A DNA stretch of 64,000 bases from PALSA-693 sp963834725. Its GTDB lineage: Bacteria > Actinomycetota > Acidimicrobiia > Acidimicrobiales > Palsa-688. The stretch covers positions 3,968,001-4,032,000 of the forward strand of contig CAWICN010000001.1 of assembly GCA_963834725.1 (NCBI GenBank). Direction: 5' to 3'. Position 1 is the stretch's first letter. Every line of letters begins with the position of its first letter. The notes beneath the pieces are model-generated. The model saw only the letters and a list, made by a program, of their open reading frames with translations. It was not told the origin of the DNA and did not search any database. The position numbers and the translations under genes are program-made. Shown here piece after piece: positions 26,680 to 34,996 of the stretch.

Positions 26680-27521
26680 TCTCCCATCCCGCGCCGCCCT
26701 GGAAGAAGCGGATCACGTGGGCGACAACCCCGCCAGGCTCGGTCAGGATCGGAACGATCATTGCGGGAGAGTGCCTCGCAGCGAGAGTGGGCTGCCCGCG
26801 CTGTGAAGCCCGGTCGACCGCAACGATTTGGCGCCGCTTCGACTATTTCGGCCGAGACCACCCCGTGTATTTCACCAAGTGCCGCAGATGTCGCCGCCGG
26901 ACAGCGGTCGATCCCGTCGAGGTCGCCTTGCTCCTTCTCGACGCCGGAGTCGCTCATCCGCTTGAGTTAGTCCCCGATGTCGATCACTCGATCTGGGGCG
27001 AGGACCCATCCCTCAACCGCAACGACATCGTGTCCGTGGCATCGGCAGAGAAACTGGTTCTCAACTACGAACGAGCCTTCGGCAAGAAGCGCCTTCTGAC
27101 CTTTACGGCGCGGAGCATACTCGCCGATGCGGTCGGCGACACCGGCGATGCCGCCGAAGCGGTCCGTATGTATCAACAGCTTCTCCTCGACCAGCAGTCG
27201 GAGGTTCGGCCAGACCACCCGGCCGCGCTGGCCAACAGATACCGTGCGGCGATGTGGACGGCCAGAGACGGTCACCCCTCACCGGCTCTTGTCGCCCTCA
27301 AGAACCTGCTGGTGGATCAGGAACGAGCGTCGGGTCCGGATCATCCCAACACTCTGGTCATCCGGGGATCCATCGCCGAACTCCTGGCCGTCACGGGTGA
27401 CCGCGAAGAAGCACTTGCCATGTTGTACCAGGTCAAGGCCGATCAGCTGCGCGTCCTCGGCTCCGAACACCCCTCAACAGAGGCAACCCGCAGGGCGCTG
27501 GCCGAGCTGGAACGCGAATAG
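26676..27521 (+). CDS. Zinc-ribbon plus TPR-repeat protein
   Basis: Protein of 281 residues in two parts. An N-terminal zinc ribbon is suggested by CPRC (around residue 40) and CRRC (around 70). From about residue 125 onward come three to four tetratricopeptide-like repeats of the kinesin-light-chain type (VRMYQQLLLDQQSEVRPDHPAALANRYRAAM; LVALKNLLVDQERASGPDHPNTLVIRGSIAEL; AMLYQVKADQLRVLGSEHPSTEATRRALAEL), with the PDHPxTL signature. This repeat type is common in actinobacterial signalling or scaffold proteins. ATG in an ATGA overlap with the upstream gene. Partner unknown. Confidence 0.7.
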   Translation: MISHPAPPWKKRITWATTPPGSVRIGTIIAGECLAARVGCPRCEARSTATIWRRFDYFGRDHPVYFTKCRRCRRRTAVDPVEVALLLLDAGVAHPLELVPDVDHSIWGEDPSLNRNDIVSVASAEKLVLNYERAFGKKRLLTFTARSILADAVGDTGDAAEAVRMYQQLLLDQQSEVRPDHPAALANRYRAAMWTARDGHPSPALVALKNLLVDQERASGPDHPNTLVIRGSIAELLAVTGDREEALAMLYQVKADQLRVLGSEHPSTEATRRALAELERE

Positions 27522-27653
27522 TCTCGGACGACCCTCAAGCCGTCCCGGAGGCATTACTGCGTGGTGAGCGATGGCGTGGTCCTACTCGTCCGGTGTCGGG
27601 ACAGAGGGAAGCGCCAGTCCTGGAACATCGGCCTGCCAGAAACGCTCTCCCCA

Positions 27654-27705
27654 GCGGAGGGAGAGGGATTCGAACCCCCGGGGACTCGCATCCCAAGGCT
27701 TTTCA
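27654..27705 (-). repeat. Left attachment site (3' half of tRNA-Ser)
   Basis: Copy of the last half of tRNA-Ser(TGA), perfect over 52 bp, then diverging in the anticodon loop. No 5' half is present, so this is not a functional tRNA. It marks the far end of the integrative element. Confidence 0.92.
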
Positions 27706-28182
27706 GAGCACCCCTAGCCGTGGCGACAAATGGGTCAGGATGCCTCTGACCAGGTATTACGTAGCTGATACTCCCGTCCTGTCGGCTTCAGGGGGGCCGA
27801 GCAGGCGGGAGAGAGTATGGTCAAAACTATGGTCAACTGCCCGAGCCACTCGACCGAGGGAACGCATAAGGTCGCATGAGCCGGGAACAGCGAGATTGCT
27901 TGAACCGTCTCGAAAAGCGTGGCGGGGTGATTCCGGGGGTAGGTCTCTCTAGGCGGAGATACGCTCCGACCAGGGACTATCACGGTCCGTGGCGGTTGGT
28001 ATTGATCCGAGTTTGCCGGGTTCGGCTGGCGTATTAATGGGATGAATTGTGGGATGGCTGATCGGATAGTTGTCCCGCAGCAATGCCGAGTCCGCGGCGG
28101 CGGCTTGGAGTGCGTGAATTCGCAAAGCCGATCGGACCCGTTGTCGCAGCGTAGGGGCCGGTCGTCCGGGGGATCGGTGGGG
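27706..28182. other. Element left end, arm-type repeats, no gene
   Basis: A non-coding stretch of 477 bp. At 27816-27837 two copies of TATGGTCA with a 12-bp period (the second inside ACTATGGTCAAC) match a pair near the right end at 36162-36182. The same orientation and a similar distance from each core suggest integrase arm sites. A minus-strand open frame across 27735-28223 has no start signal or protein-like composition. Confidence 0.6.
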
Positions 28183-28722
28183 TTACTGAGTTGGTCGGCT
28201 GGCTCGGTGTTCCGGTCTGTCACCGAGGGCGTTGGCCAGGTCAGCGCGGGCCCGGGCGACGCGAGAGCGGATGGTGCCGATCTCGGTGCCGCAGATCTGG
28301 GCTGTCTCCGCGTAGGAGTAGCCGAGCAGCTGGGTTAAGACGAACGCGGCCCGACGATCGGGGTCGAGATGGGCGAGGAGCGAGTCGGTGACGGTGTGGT
28401 CGGCGTCCAGGGCCGCGGAGGTCGGTCGTTGGTGGGCCAGTCGTTGCTTGCGCTGGTGCCAGCGATAGTCGTGGCGCAGTTCATCGAGGCTGGCCCGCCA
28501 GGCGATGGAGAGCAGCCAGGCCTTGACATCGTCGGTGGGGGGCTGGGCCTGCAGGGATCGCCAGGCCCGCAGGTAGGTGTCCTGCACGACGTCGGGTGCC
28601 CGTTGTGCGCCGACGAGCGAGCAGCTGAAGCGCCACACGTCGCCGTAGGTGGCGCGCACCAGGTCGTTCGCAGCTCGCCGGTCACCCTGGGCGGCTCTGC
28701 TGGTGAGAGCGAGCAGGTCCAC
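28183..28722 (-). CDS. ECF sigma factor
   Basis: Extracytoplasmic-function sigma factor of about 179 residues. GTG at 28722 (VVDLLALTSRAAQGDRRAAND) fits family length; the frame stays open upstream but that part is proline/arginine-rich and unlike any sigma. Region 2 is seen at VRATYGDVWRFSCSLVGAQRAPDVVQDTYLRAWRSL, region 4 at RAAFVLTQLLGYSYAETAQICGTEIGTIRSRVARARADL. It is divergent from a zinc-finger anti-sigma gene with a 56-bp gap and heads the copper/oxidase-assembly cargo, so it likely controls those genes in response to copper or redox stress. Confidence 0.85.
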   Translation of the reverse strand: MDLLALTSRAAQGDRRAANDLVRATYGDVWRFSCSLVGAQRAPDVVQDTYLRAWRSLQAQPPTDDVKAWLLSIAWRASLDELRHDYRWHQRKQRLAHQRPTSAALDADHTVTDSLLAHLDPDRRAAFVLTQLLGYSYAETAQICGTEIGTIRSRVARARADLANALGDRPEHRASRPTQ

Positions 28723-28778
28723 GACGCCGAGGGTAGGCGCAGCCTGTCGTCGAGTAGAAGTCGGGAACTTTTGGCGTC

Positions 28779-29534
28779 GTGGTGGCGACTCATTCCGTGG
28801 TGGACTGTTACGACATCCGCGAGGCTGTCTCTGCCCAGATGGACTCCGAGGCGCTCCCGCCCGGCATCGATGGGTCATCGCTCGCTGCTCATCTGGATCG
28901 ATGCGGGGGGTGCCGCGGCTGGCTGGCGGAGGTGGAAGAGGTCGGCCGCCTGTTTCGAGTCCGATCGGCGCCTCCCGCCCCGGATCTGCCCGGCGGAGTG
29001 GTCGAGGGCCTGCTGCCCGTCGCCACAGGTCCGTCGGGGTGGAAACGCCGGGTGGCCTTGCGAGCCGGACTGGTGGCGGTGGCTTGTCTGCAGTTGGCCA
29101 TTGTGGTTCCAGTCCTGCTCTTGGGTCACGACCGAGAAGCGCCGGTGCACGTCGCTCATGAGATGGGCTCCTTTGACTTGGCCGTCGCCATCGGGCTCCT
29201 GGCGGCTGCCCACCGACCCCGACGGGCAGCTGGCATGCTCTCGGTCGTGGCCGCCGCTGGCGCGGCATTGGCAGTCACCGCCATCGTCGATCTGGCTCGA
29301 GGAGGAGTCACGTCGCTGTCGGACGAGGCTCCCCATCTCCTGGTCGTGGCCGGCGCCGTCTTGTTGTGGGCCTTGAGCCGGACCGGCGCGCCGTGGCTCG
29401 CCCCACACGGACTGGCCTCGGCGGCTCGGGACGAGCGGCTGATGGCGAACGGCGAATCGGAACCCCCCGGCGCCCGACTGCGTCTCATGCGGCGCGCCGG
29501 TCCGGAAGGTCGGCACCACCGGCGGATCGCCTGA
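28779..29534 (+). CDS. Membrane anti-sigma factor with zf-HC2 motif
   Basis: Protein of 251 residues. The N-terminal zinc-binding anti-sigma motif is visible as C10, H38, C42 and C45 (HLDRCGGC). Several hydrophobic segments follow (VALRAGLVAVACLQLAIVVPVLLLG; LLAAAHRPRRAAGMLSVVAAAGAALAV; HLLVVAGAVLLWALS), suggesting about four or five membrane helices rather than the usual one. It would hold the adjacent ECF sigma factor at the membrane. GTG start at 28779; GTG at 28800 (MDCYDIREAV) is an alternative. The sigma and anti-sigma genes are divergent instead of co-transcribed. Confidence 0.75.
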   Translation: MVATHSVVDCYDIREAVSAQMDSEALPPGIDGSSLAAHLDRCGGCRGWLAEVEEVGRLFRVRSAPPAPDLPGGVVEGLLPVATGPSGWKRRVALRAGLVAVACLQLAIVVPVLLLGHDREAPVHVAHEMGSFDLAVAIGLLAAAHRPRRAAGMLSVVAAAGAALAVTAIVDLARGGVTSLSDEAPHLLVVAGAVLLWALSRTGAPWLAPHGLASAARDERLMANGESEPPGARLRLMRRAGPEGRHHRRIA

Positions 29535-29661
29535 TGCTGCCATCCTCCTTGTCTTGGTGCCCTCGGCGATGGCTGCGCCGTCCCTCAGGCCTGGCCGCCG
29601 TGCCGTCGTTCATCGGGTACCGCCCGTCTCAACCCACCTGATTGGAGCTCAAGAGATCATC

Positions 29662-30504
29662 ATGCGTTTCGGGTCTCGCCTGGCGGTCGCAGTCATGGCT
29701 GCCGCCGTCTTGACCATCGGCTTCGCAGCACCGGCGTTCGCCCATGTCACCGTCGATCCCGCCTCGGCCCCCAAAGGCGCGGAGATCACCCTCGGCTTCC
29801 GGGTGCCCAACGAAGAAGCCACGGCCTCCACGGTCAAGATCCAGATCTTCTTTCCGTCGGATCACCCCATCCTCGGCGTCGACCCGCAGTCTGCGCCGGG
29901 CTGGGCTGACCAGGTCCACACCTCAGCCCTCAACCCGCCGGTCACCACCGACGACGGTCCCCTCACCGACTATGTCAGCGAGATCGACTGGTACGGAGGC
30001 GCCATCAAGCCCGGGCACTTCCAGGAGTTCTACGTGCTGGCTCAGCAGCTTCCTACCAGCAGCCAGGTGGTGTTCAAGGCTCTGCAGACCTATTCGGACG
30101 GGAACGTCGTGCGCTGGATCGAGCCCGTTGTCGCCGGTCAGGCCGAACCTGACCACCCGACGCCAATCCTGCAGCTGACAAGCGGCACGCCGACCGCGTC
30201 GGGGTCCAGCGGATCGTCATCGGACACGACCGCCATCGTGGGTGTCGTGCTCGGCGCCATCGGACTGGTGTTGGGCGGGACCGCCCTAGTTCTTGTTCTA
30301 CGAGGCCGCCGAAGAGGTGCGCCGCCCCTCCCCGGCACACCGGTCGCCGGTGGTAGTACCGAGACCCCGGTCGCCGGCACCGCGCCACCTGGGCCCGCCC
30401 ATGCCCTCGATGAGGCGCCCACGGCGGAAAAAGTTCCCGCCACCAAGCCGCCCGCCGGCGAAGCGCCCGCAACCGCTAAACCACCTGTGGACCGTGGCGT
30501 ATGA
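29662..30504 (+). CDS. YcnI/DUF1775 copper-binding membrane-anchored protein (island copy)
   Basis: Exported protein of 280 residues. Signal peptide ends AFAHVTV, leaving an N-terminal His that binds Cu(II) in characterised YcnI proteins. The DUF1775 domain covers residues 30-170 (GFRVPNE, FFPSDHPILGVDP, PGHFQEF, VVRWIEP). A membrane helix (residues 195-217) is followed by a Pro/Ala-rich cytoplasmic tail of 60 residues. The SCO gene follows in a four-base overlap. A shorter paralogue at 46548-47267 lies outside the element. Confidence 0.88.
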   Translation: MRFGSRLAVAVMAAAVLTIGFAAPAFAHVTVDPASAPKGAEITLGFRVPNEEATASTVKIQIFFPSDHPILGVDPQSAPGWADQVHTSALNPPVTTDDGPLTDYVSEIDWYGGAIKPGHFQEFYVLAQQLPTSSQVVFKALQTYSDGNVVRWIEPVVAGQAEPDHPTPILQLTSGTPTASGSSGSSSDTTAIVGVVLGAIGLVLGGTALVLVLRGRRRGAPPLPGTPVAGGSTETPVAGTAPPGPAHALDEAPTAEKVPATKPPAGEAPATAKPPVDRGV

Positions 30505-31256
30505 AAGCTGTCGCCGCGCTCCTGGCTCTCGCCCTGACCGCATTCTTCCTCACGGGCTGTGGGTCGTCACGTCCGGACCCGCCTTCAGCTCAAGTGGGGA
30601 CGATGTTCACCAAGCTTGTTCCTGCGTACATAAGCGCCCTGCCGCTCACGGACGACACCGGTCATGCCACCTCGTTGGCGGCGTACAGCGGGAAGTACGT
30701 GATGCTCACCGACTTTCTCACGCTCTGCCAGGACGTTTGTCCCCTCACTTCGGCCAACTTCGAGGCGATCGACCGCTCCCTAGCCGCCGCCCACCTCCAG
30801 AACAAGGTGCAGCTGGTGGAGTTGACCGTCGATCCCGAGCGCGACACCCCGGCCCGATTGCATGCTTATCGCCAGCTGTTCCACGCCCCCGCCAACTGGT
30901 CGCTTCTCACCGCCAGCCCCAGCGTCGTGGCCCAGATCTGGAAATCCTTTGGTGCCTACTACCAGCGCGCCGCCGAAGATCCCGACCCTGGTATCGACTG
31001 GCTGACGGGCAAACCCCTCACGTACGACGTGACTCACTTGGACGTCCTGGTTTATATCAATCCCCAGGGCCAAGAGAGGTTCACAATTGTGGGGCTACCA
31101 AACACCCAGGGTCGTCCTCTGCCCTCTGGCATGCAGCAGTTTCTCAGCGATCTGGGCCGCACCCATCAGGCCCACCCCAGTGCCGACACCTGGACGGTCT
31201 CTGAAGCACTATCAGTGCTGTCCTGGATGACCGGAATCCACATCCGACCTTCGTAG
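30501..31256 (+). CDS. SCO1/SenC/PrrC-family copper chaperone lipoprotein
   Basis: Thioredoxin-fold protein of 251 residues that delivers copper to the CuA centre of cytochrome oxidase or acts as a redox sensor. Lipobox FLTGC near residue 20 anchors it outside the membrane. Copper ligands are visible: CQDVC (CxxxC) and the His of VTHLDVLVYINPQG. ATG in an ATGA overlap with ycnI, so the two are co-translated. Confidence 0.9.
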   Translation: MKAVAALLALALTAFFLTGCGSSRPDPPSAQVGTMFTKLVPAYISALPLTDDTGHATSLAAYSGKYVMLTDFLTLCQDVCPLTSANFEAIDRSLAAAHLQNKVQLVELTVDPERDTPARLHAYRQLFHAPANWSLLTASPSVVAQIWKSFGAYYQRAAEDPDPGIDWLTGKPLTYDVTHLDVLVYINPQGQERFTIVGLPNTQGRPLPSGMQQFLSDLGRTHQAHPSADTWTVSEALSVLSWMTGIHIRPS

Positions 31257-31437
31257 ACATGGCCTCAATGCCGAGACACGGTTGTCCGCCGCCATCACTG
31301 CTATGCACCCACGTATCACGTTTGCGTCGCGACGGCCACAGCATGCGGGCCCCTGGTGGACTGGACGGCGGTCACTGGCGACCACAACGGTCAGCTGGAC
31401 CACCAGCGGGCAGCTATAGGCACGCTTTTCGGTCTCC

Positions 31438-33264
31438 CTATCCGTAGATGGTGAAGATGAAAGTCCGGTCGATCTCGGTAATCGGATCGGTGAGCACAGC
31501 AACTTGCAGCACCCAGCGGCCGCCCAGCGGGACCAGAGTGTCGCCTACCCAGGAGCCGGTGACCGGGTGAGTTAGGGGCACAGTTATGGGGCCGACGCCA
31601 CGACTGGGAAGCGAGAGCTGGGCGGTGACCTGGAAGGCGTCGATTGGCGCCGCCTGTCGGTTGGTCAGCTGGATCGCCACATGGACCTGGCCCGGGACCA
31701 ACGGGTATACGGCCACCGACAACACGTCAGATCCCACCCGGGCGCCCGCGGTGTAGGCACGCGCCGCCGCTGCCACCGTCTCTCCTTGCGGCGGCGCGGC
31801 GTCGATCAGCGCCCCGGTAAGGGCGACGATCCCGATGCCAAGAGCCGCCTCGAAGGCCAGCCAGCGCCGAAAGCGAGGGGCCCTGGGACCCAGGCTGTCA
31901 GGCGCGGCAGCACCATTTGTCCGATGCTCCGAGGCGGTGGCCGCACCAGGCCCCTCGGGGCGCCCCACCGCCGCCGCCGTCTCCGGCTCCGGAGCCAGCA
32001 GCCGTCTGCTCACCCAGCGGCGGCTGAACCAACCCGCCTCGATAGCCGCCAGCACCACCGTCACCTTCAAGAGCAGCAACGTCCCGTAGTCAGTGCCGGT
32101 CAGCGCCTGCCACGACCCAAGCTGGCGCCAGGACTGGAACACCCCGGAGGCCACGATCAACCCCACGGCCCACGCCGCCGTGGTCGAGAACCGCCTGACG
32201 ACAACACCCAGCTCGTCGGCCTCCTCAGCGGTCGGGCGTCCGCTCAGTACCGCCACCAAGACGACGAGACCGCCCACCCAGATGGCAGCGGCCCCGATGT
32301 GGGCCAAGTCCGCCAGAAAACCGAATGGCTCCCAGCGGCCGGTGGTCGCGTGGCCTGAGAGGCTGAGGGACACGACCAACCCGACGCAACCCGCCACCGA
32401 AGCCAGCAGCCAGGCGGGCGGAACCCGTCGCGCAGGGCTGCTCGGGGGGCCATGACCCGGCGCGGCCGGGGACACCTGTCTGCCCGCATCCACTCCGGCC
32501 AGCACTCCGGCCAGGATCAGCAGGCTGGAGCCGATGCGCACCGCCGCCCCAGTGCCGAAACTGGAGTGCAGCACCGGGGAGAGCACGTTCGATCGGAAGG
32601 CGTATCCCAGCGGTTTGCCGGCGTCGTACGGTCCCTGGACAAAAACTGCCTCGATGCTGGCTAAGGCGGTCAGTACGGCGCCACCGACGAGCAGCACCAG
32701 CATCTCGGGGCGTTCCAGCCCCGACGGCCATCGCACCAACAAGGCAACCGCCCCGACGGTGACGAGGACGGCCAGCAAGATCAGAGTCCGCAAGGCTCCG
32801 GTGAAGGCGCCGAGGGCCCGGCTGGGGTGGCGGGCGGCCAGCAGGTGCTGCTCAAGCGCGCCGAGCCCGCCACCGGCGCTCGCAGCTCCCACCGAGAATG
32901 TAAACGCACCCTGCACTGGGTGGGTGTCAGCCGAGATGACCCGCCAACTCACGATGTAGGTCCCTCTGAGCGACGGCGGCAGAGTCGCCGCGACCTGATC
33001 AGGACGTCCCGAGGGGTGGCCAACCGGACCGGTGCGCAGCTGCTGACCGTCGGCGCTGAAAATCTCAATGGCCGTCGGCGGGGCCTGCACAGCCTCGCCA
33101 AAAGTGAGCACAACCTGCGAGGGCGGGGAGAGGAGGACGGCGCCACTGGTAGGCGAGGTCCCGAGCAGCTGGGCATGCGCGAAGGCGGCGGACGCGAAGC
33201 CCAAAATCACACCCGCCATGACCGCGGCGGCGATTGACACACGCAACCAGCGGCGATGAGTCAC
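31438..33264 (-). CDS. CopC-CopD fusion, copper resistance/uptake protein
   Basis: Fusion of 608 residues. Signal peptide ends AFAHAQL, giving the N-terminal His copper ligand; the CopC beta-barrel occupies residues 30-125 with the second ligand region SADTHPVQGAFTFSV. The CopD part (about residues 150-480) has eight or so membrane helices, including GHATTGRWEPFGFLADLAHIGAAAIWVGGLVVL with conserved His and Trp. A C-terminal periplasmic domain (residues 490-608) is rich in beta strand. It probably imports or buffers periplasmic copper. Downstream of ctaG-like with a four-base overlap; convergent with SCO. Confidence 0.88.
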   Translation of the reverse strand: MTHRRWLRVSIAAAVMAGVILGFASAAFAHAQLLGTSPTSGAVLLSPPSQVVLTFGEAVQAPPTAIEIFSADGQQLRTGPVGHPSGRPDQVAATLPPSLRGTYIVSWRVISADTHPVQGAFTFSVGAASAGGGLGALEQHLLAARHPSRALGAFTGALRTLILLAVLVTVGAVALLVRWPSGLERPEMLVLLVGGAVLTALASIEAVFVQGPYDAGKPLGYAFRSNVLSPVLHSSFGTGAAVRIGSSLLILAGVLAGVDAGRQVSPAAPGHGPPSSPARRVPPAWLLASVAGCVGLVVSLSLSGHATTGRWEPFGFLADLAHIGAAAIWVGGLVVLVAVLSGRPTAEEADELGVVVRRFSTTAAWAVGLIVASGVFQSWRQLGSWQALTGTDYGTLLLLKVTVVLAAIEAGWFSRRWVSRRLLAPEPETAAAVGRPEGPGAATASEHRTNGAAAPDSLGPRAPRFRRWLAFEAALGIGIVALTGALIDAAPPQGETVAAAARAYTAGARVGSDVLSVAVYPLVPGQVHVAIQLTNRQAAPIDAFQVTAQLSLPSRGVGPITVPLTHPVTGSWVGDTLVPLGGRWVLQVAVLTDPITEIDRTFIFTIYG

Positions 33265-34127
33265 GTTCGTAGGGACGCGGGAATCTCTGTGGGACTACCG
33301 TCCACTTCCTCGTCAAGGGGGTCGCCCGAATACCATCCGGAGAGCAACCACAACACGGCCGCCACGGATGACAATAACAGGCAGGCCAGCAGGATGGTCC
33401 CCCCGGTGTGGCTACCGGCCGAGGTATAGATAGGCGCGACCGGGGTTCCTCCGGTCACGATGACGATCCCCAACCCCACCTGCACCATCGCTCCGGCCCC
33501 GACAAGGGCCAAGGTGCTCCTTGTGGTCATCCGAGGCCGAGGCGAAGGGATACCACCCAGCATCACCCACCAGAACAGCAGGGCCACCGCGAGGAATCCC
33601 AGGTTGACGAGGTTGAGGTACCACACGTGCCGCATGGACGATGCCACCGCAGAGGTGAGGTAGTAGGCGAGCACACCACCGGAGTACAGGCAGAAAAGGG
33701 CGACCGGATGCGTCAGCCCCTGAAGGAACCGGGAGTGGATCACCCGGAGCATCAGATCGGCCGTCCGTGCGCTGGAGGTCTCCAAGGCCAGGGCCAGCGG
33801 GGCGCCGAGGACCAGCAGCGGCGGGGCCACAACCAGCAGCAGCATCTTCTGGATGACCTGCATCGGAAAAGAGATGTAGGCAAGCATGGCGACCGACGAT
33901 TGGAACGCGAGTTCGACGGCCACCAGCCCGGCGAAGAATGTCACCGTCTTCCCCGCCGGCCACGGCTCTTCCTGCTCAGCGGCGTCACGGGTCGCCTGGA
34001 AGTACCAGAAAGCGGCCAGGATCAAGGTCGCCAGGATCAGGCAAGTGAACGGCGTGACCAACCAGTACCGGACCAGGGTGTGCAAATCGATCCGGATCGG
34101 CGCCATATGGCCTGGGCCCATCTGCAT
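33261..34127 (-). CDS. CtaG-family cytochrome c oxidase assembly protein
   Basis: Membrane protein of 288 residues of the caa3-type CtaG family (unrelated to Cox11). About seven membrane helices; conserved features include YWLVTPFT, SFPMQVIQKMLLLVVAPPLLVLGAPLAL, HPVALFCLYSGGVLAYYLTS and the short loop HVWYLNLVNLGF. It works in forming the CuA/CuB centres of terminal oxidase. First gene of a two-gene minus-strand operon with CopC-CopD; ATG at 34127. Confidence 0.85.
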   Translation of the reverse strand: MQMGPGHMAPIRIDLHTLVRYWLVTPFTCLILATLILAAFWYFQATRDAAEQEEPWPAGKTVTFFAGLVAVELAFQSSVAMLAYISFPMQVIQKMLLLVVAPPLLVLGAPLALALETSSARTADLMLRVIHSRFLQGLTHPVALFCLYSGGVLAYYLTSAVASSMRHVWYLNLVNLGFLAVALLFWWVMLGGIPSPRPRMTTRSTLALVGAGAMVQVGLGIVIVTGGTPVAPIYTSAGSHTGGTILLACLLLSSVAAVLWLLSGWYSGDPLDEEVDGSPTEIPASLRT

Positions 34128-34436
34128 CGACTCTCAGTCTGCTCCCCGATGTCGGCCAACGGTATTCAACGGTCCGCCCAAGGTCGAGCATCACCTGAAC
34201 CAGCCGCGCTCACGACCAACAGCGAAGGCGCCCCTACTACCAGCCATTTCGCGGGTCCACCGGCCCGCTCGGGAAACTTATCTCTACGTCATCAAGTAGG
34301 CGCCGGCTACGCCCGGCGCCAGGCCGCACTCGCCTCCTGCCTTCGGCCCGGCGGTGCGACCCCACATCAGGACCGACTGCCACCTCGCCATCAGAATCTC
34401 ACCACGAACCTTCCGGGTCGGCGCAGGTCGAGCCCC
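34128..34436. other. Gap between CtaG and RepSA remnant, no gene
   Basis: About 310 bp. The plus-strand frame leading into the RepSA remnant is open but its translation is not RepSA-like, which suggests that cargo insertion or deletion removed the initiator's N-terminal part here. Confidence 0.45.
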
Positions 34437-34769
34437 CCATGGGCCCACATGCTTGGCTTTCGAGGGCATTACTCCACCCGCTCGCGTTGTTACTCCACCA
34501 CCCTGACCGCCCTGCGCCAAGCCCGGCGGGATTGGCGTGACCGGCGGCTACTCGCCGCCTGCGGTCACTCAGACGAGGGCCAGGTCGTTCGTGGGGACGA
34601 CGAGAGCGCGGACCAGAGCCAGGACGAGACAATTTTGGTGCTCGGTCATTGGCAATACGTCGGCCGGGGCCACACCTACGGTGAGGCCATCTACGCCCGC
34701 ATCATCGCCCAGGAGGTCGCCGACACCCGGCGGCTGCGGCGCCTGTATCGAGAGGAGGAACTGCAGTGA
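34437..34769 (+). pseudogene. RepSA-type initiator, C-terminal remnant
   Basis: Only the last 110 residues of the initiator survive, starting at WAHMLGFRGHYSTRSRCYSTTLTAL and including LGHWQYVGRGHTYGEAIYARIIAQEV. It is clearly homologous to the remnant at 3664-4274. Its TGA overlaps the GTG of the excisionase, as in an intact rep-xis block, so the fragment keeps the translational coupling even though the catalytic part is gone. Confidence 0.8.
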
Positions 34770-34996
34770 ACCCGGTAGAGATCATCGACCCGCCCAGCGA
34801 GGCGAGCGTTGTCCCGTTGAGCGAGCGGCTGGCATTGAGCGTGGAGGCAGCAGGCAGTTTGCTGGGGATCTCCCGAGACCTGGCCTATGACCTGGTGGCC
34901 GGGCGTGAGCTTCCTTCGGTGCGTTTGGGCCGCCGGCTCGTCGTTCCGCGGCGAGCGTTGGTGGAGGCGTTGGACCGGTTGGCGGCGGCGGGCTGA
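34766..34996 (+). CDS. Excisionase-like HTH protein (AlpA/MerR type)
   Basis: DNA-binding protein of 76 residues. GTG start preceded by GAGGAGGAA, overlapping the rep remnant. Motif LALSVEAAGSLLGISRDLAYDLVAGRELPSVRLGRRLVVPRRALVEAL is the standard excisionase winged helix. Its 3' end overlaps the convergent integrase gene by 112 bases. Expected role: directing the integrase toward excision. Confidence 0.82.
   Translation: MNPVEIIDPPSEASVVPLSERLALSVEAAGSLLGISRDLAYDLVAGRELPSVRLGRRLVVPRRALVEALDRLAAAG

Noticed and set aside
27593..27952. Plus-strand frame reading GIRTPGDSHPKAF
   Set aside because: This is the common spurious translation of a tRNA-Ser 3' end; it covers the attachment repeat.
27735..28223. 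162-codon minus-strand open frame at the left end of the island
   Set aside because: No start signal, composition not protein-like, crosses the putative arm sites and overlaps the sigma gene end.
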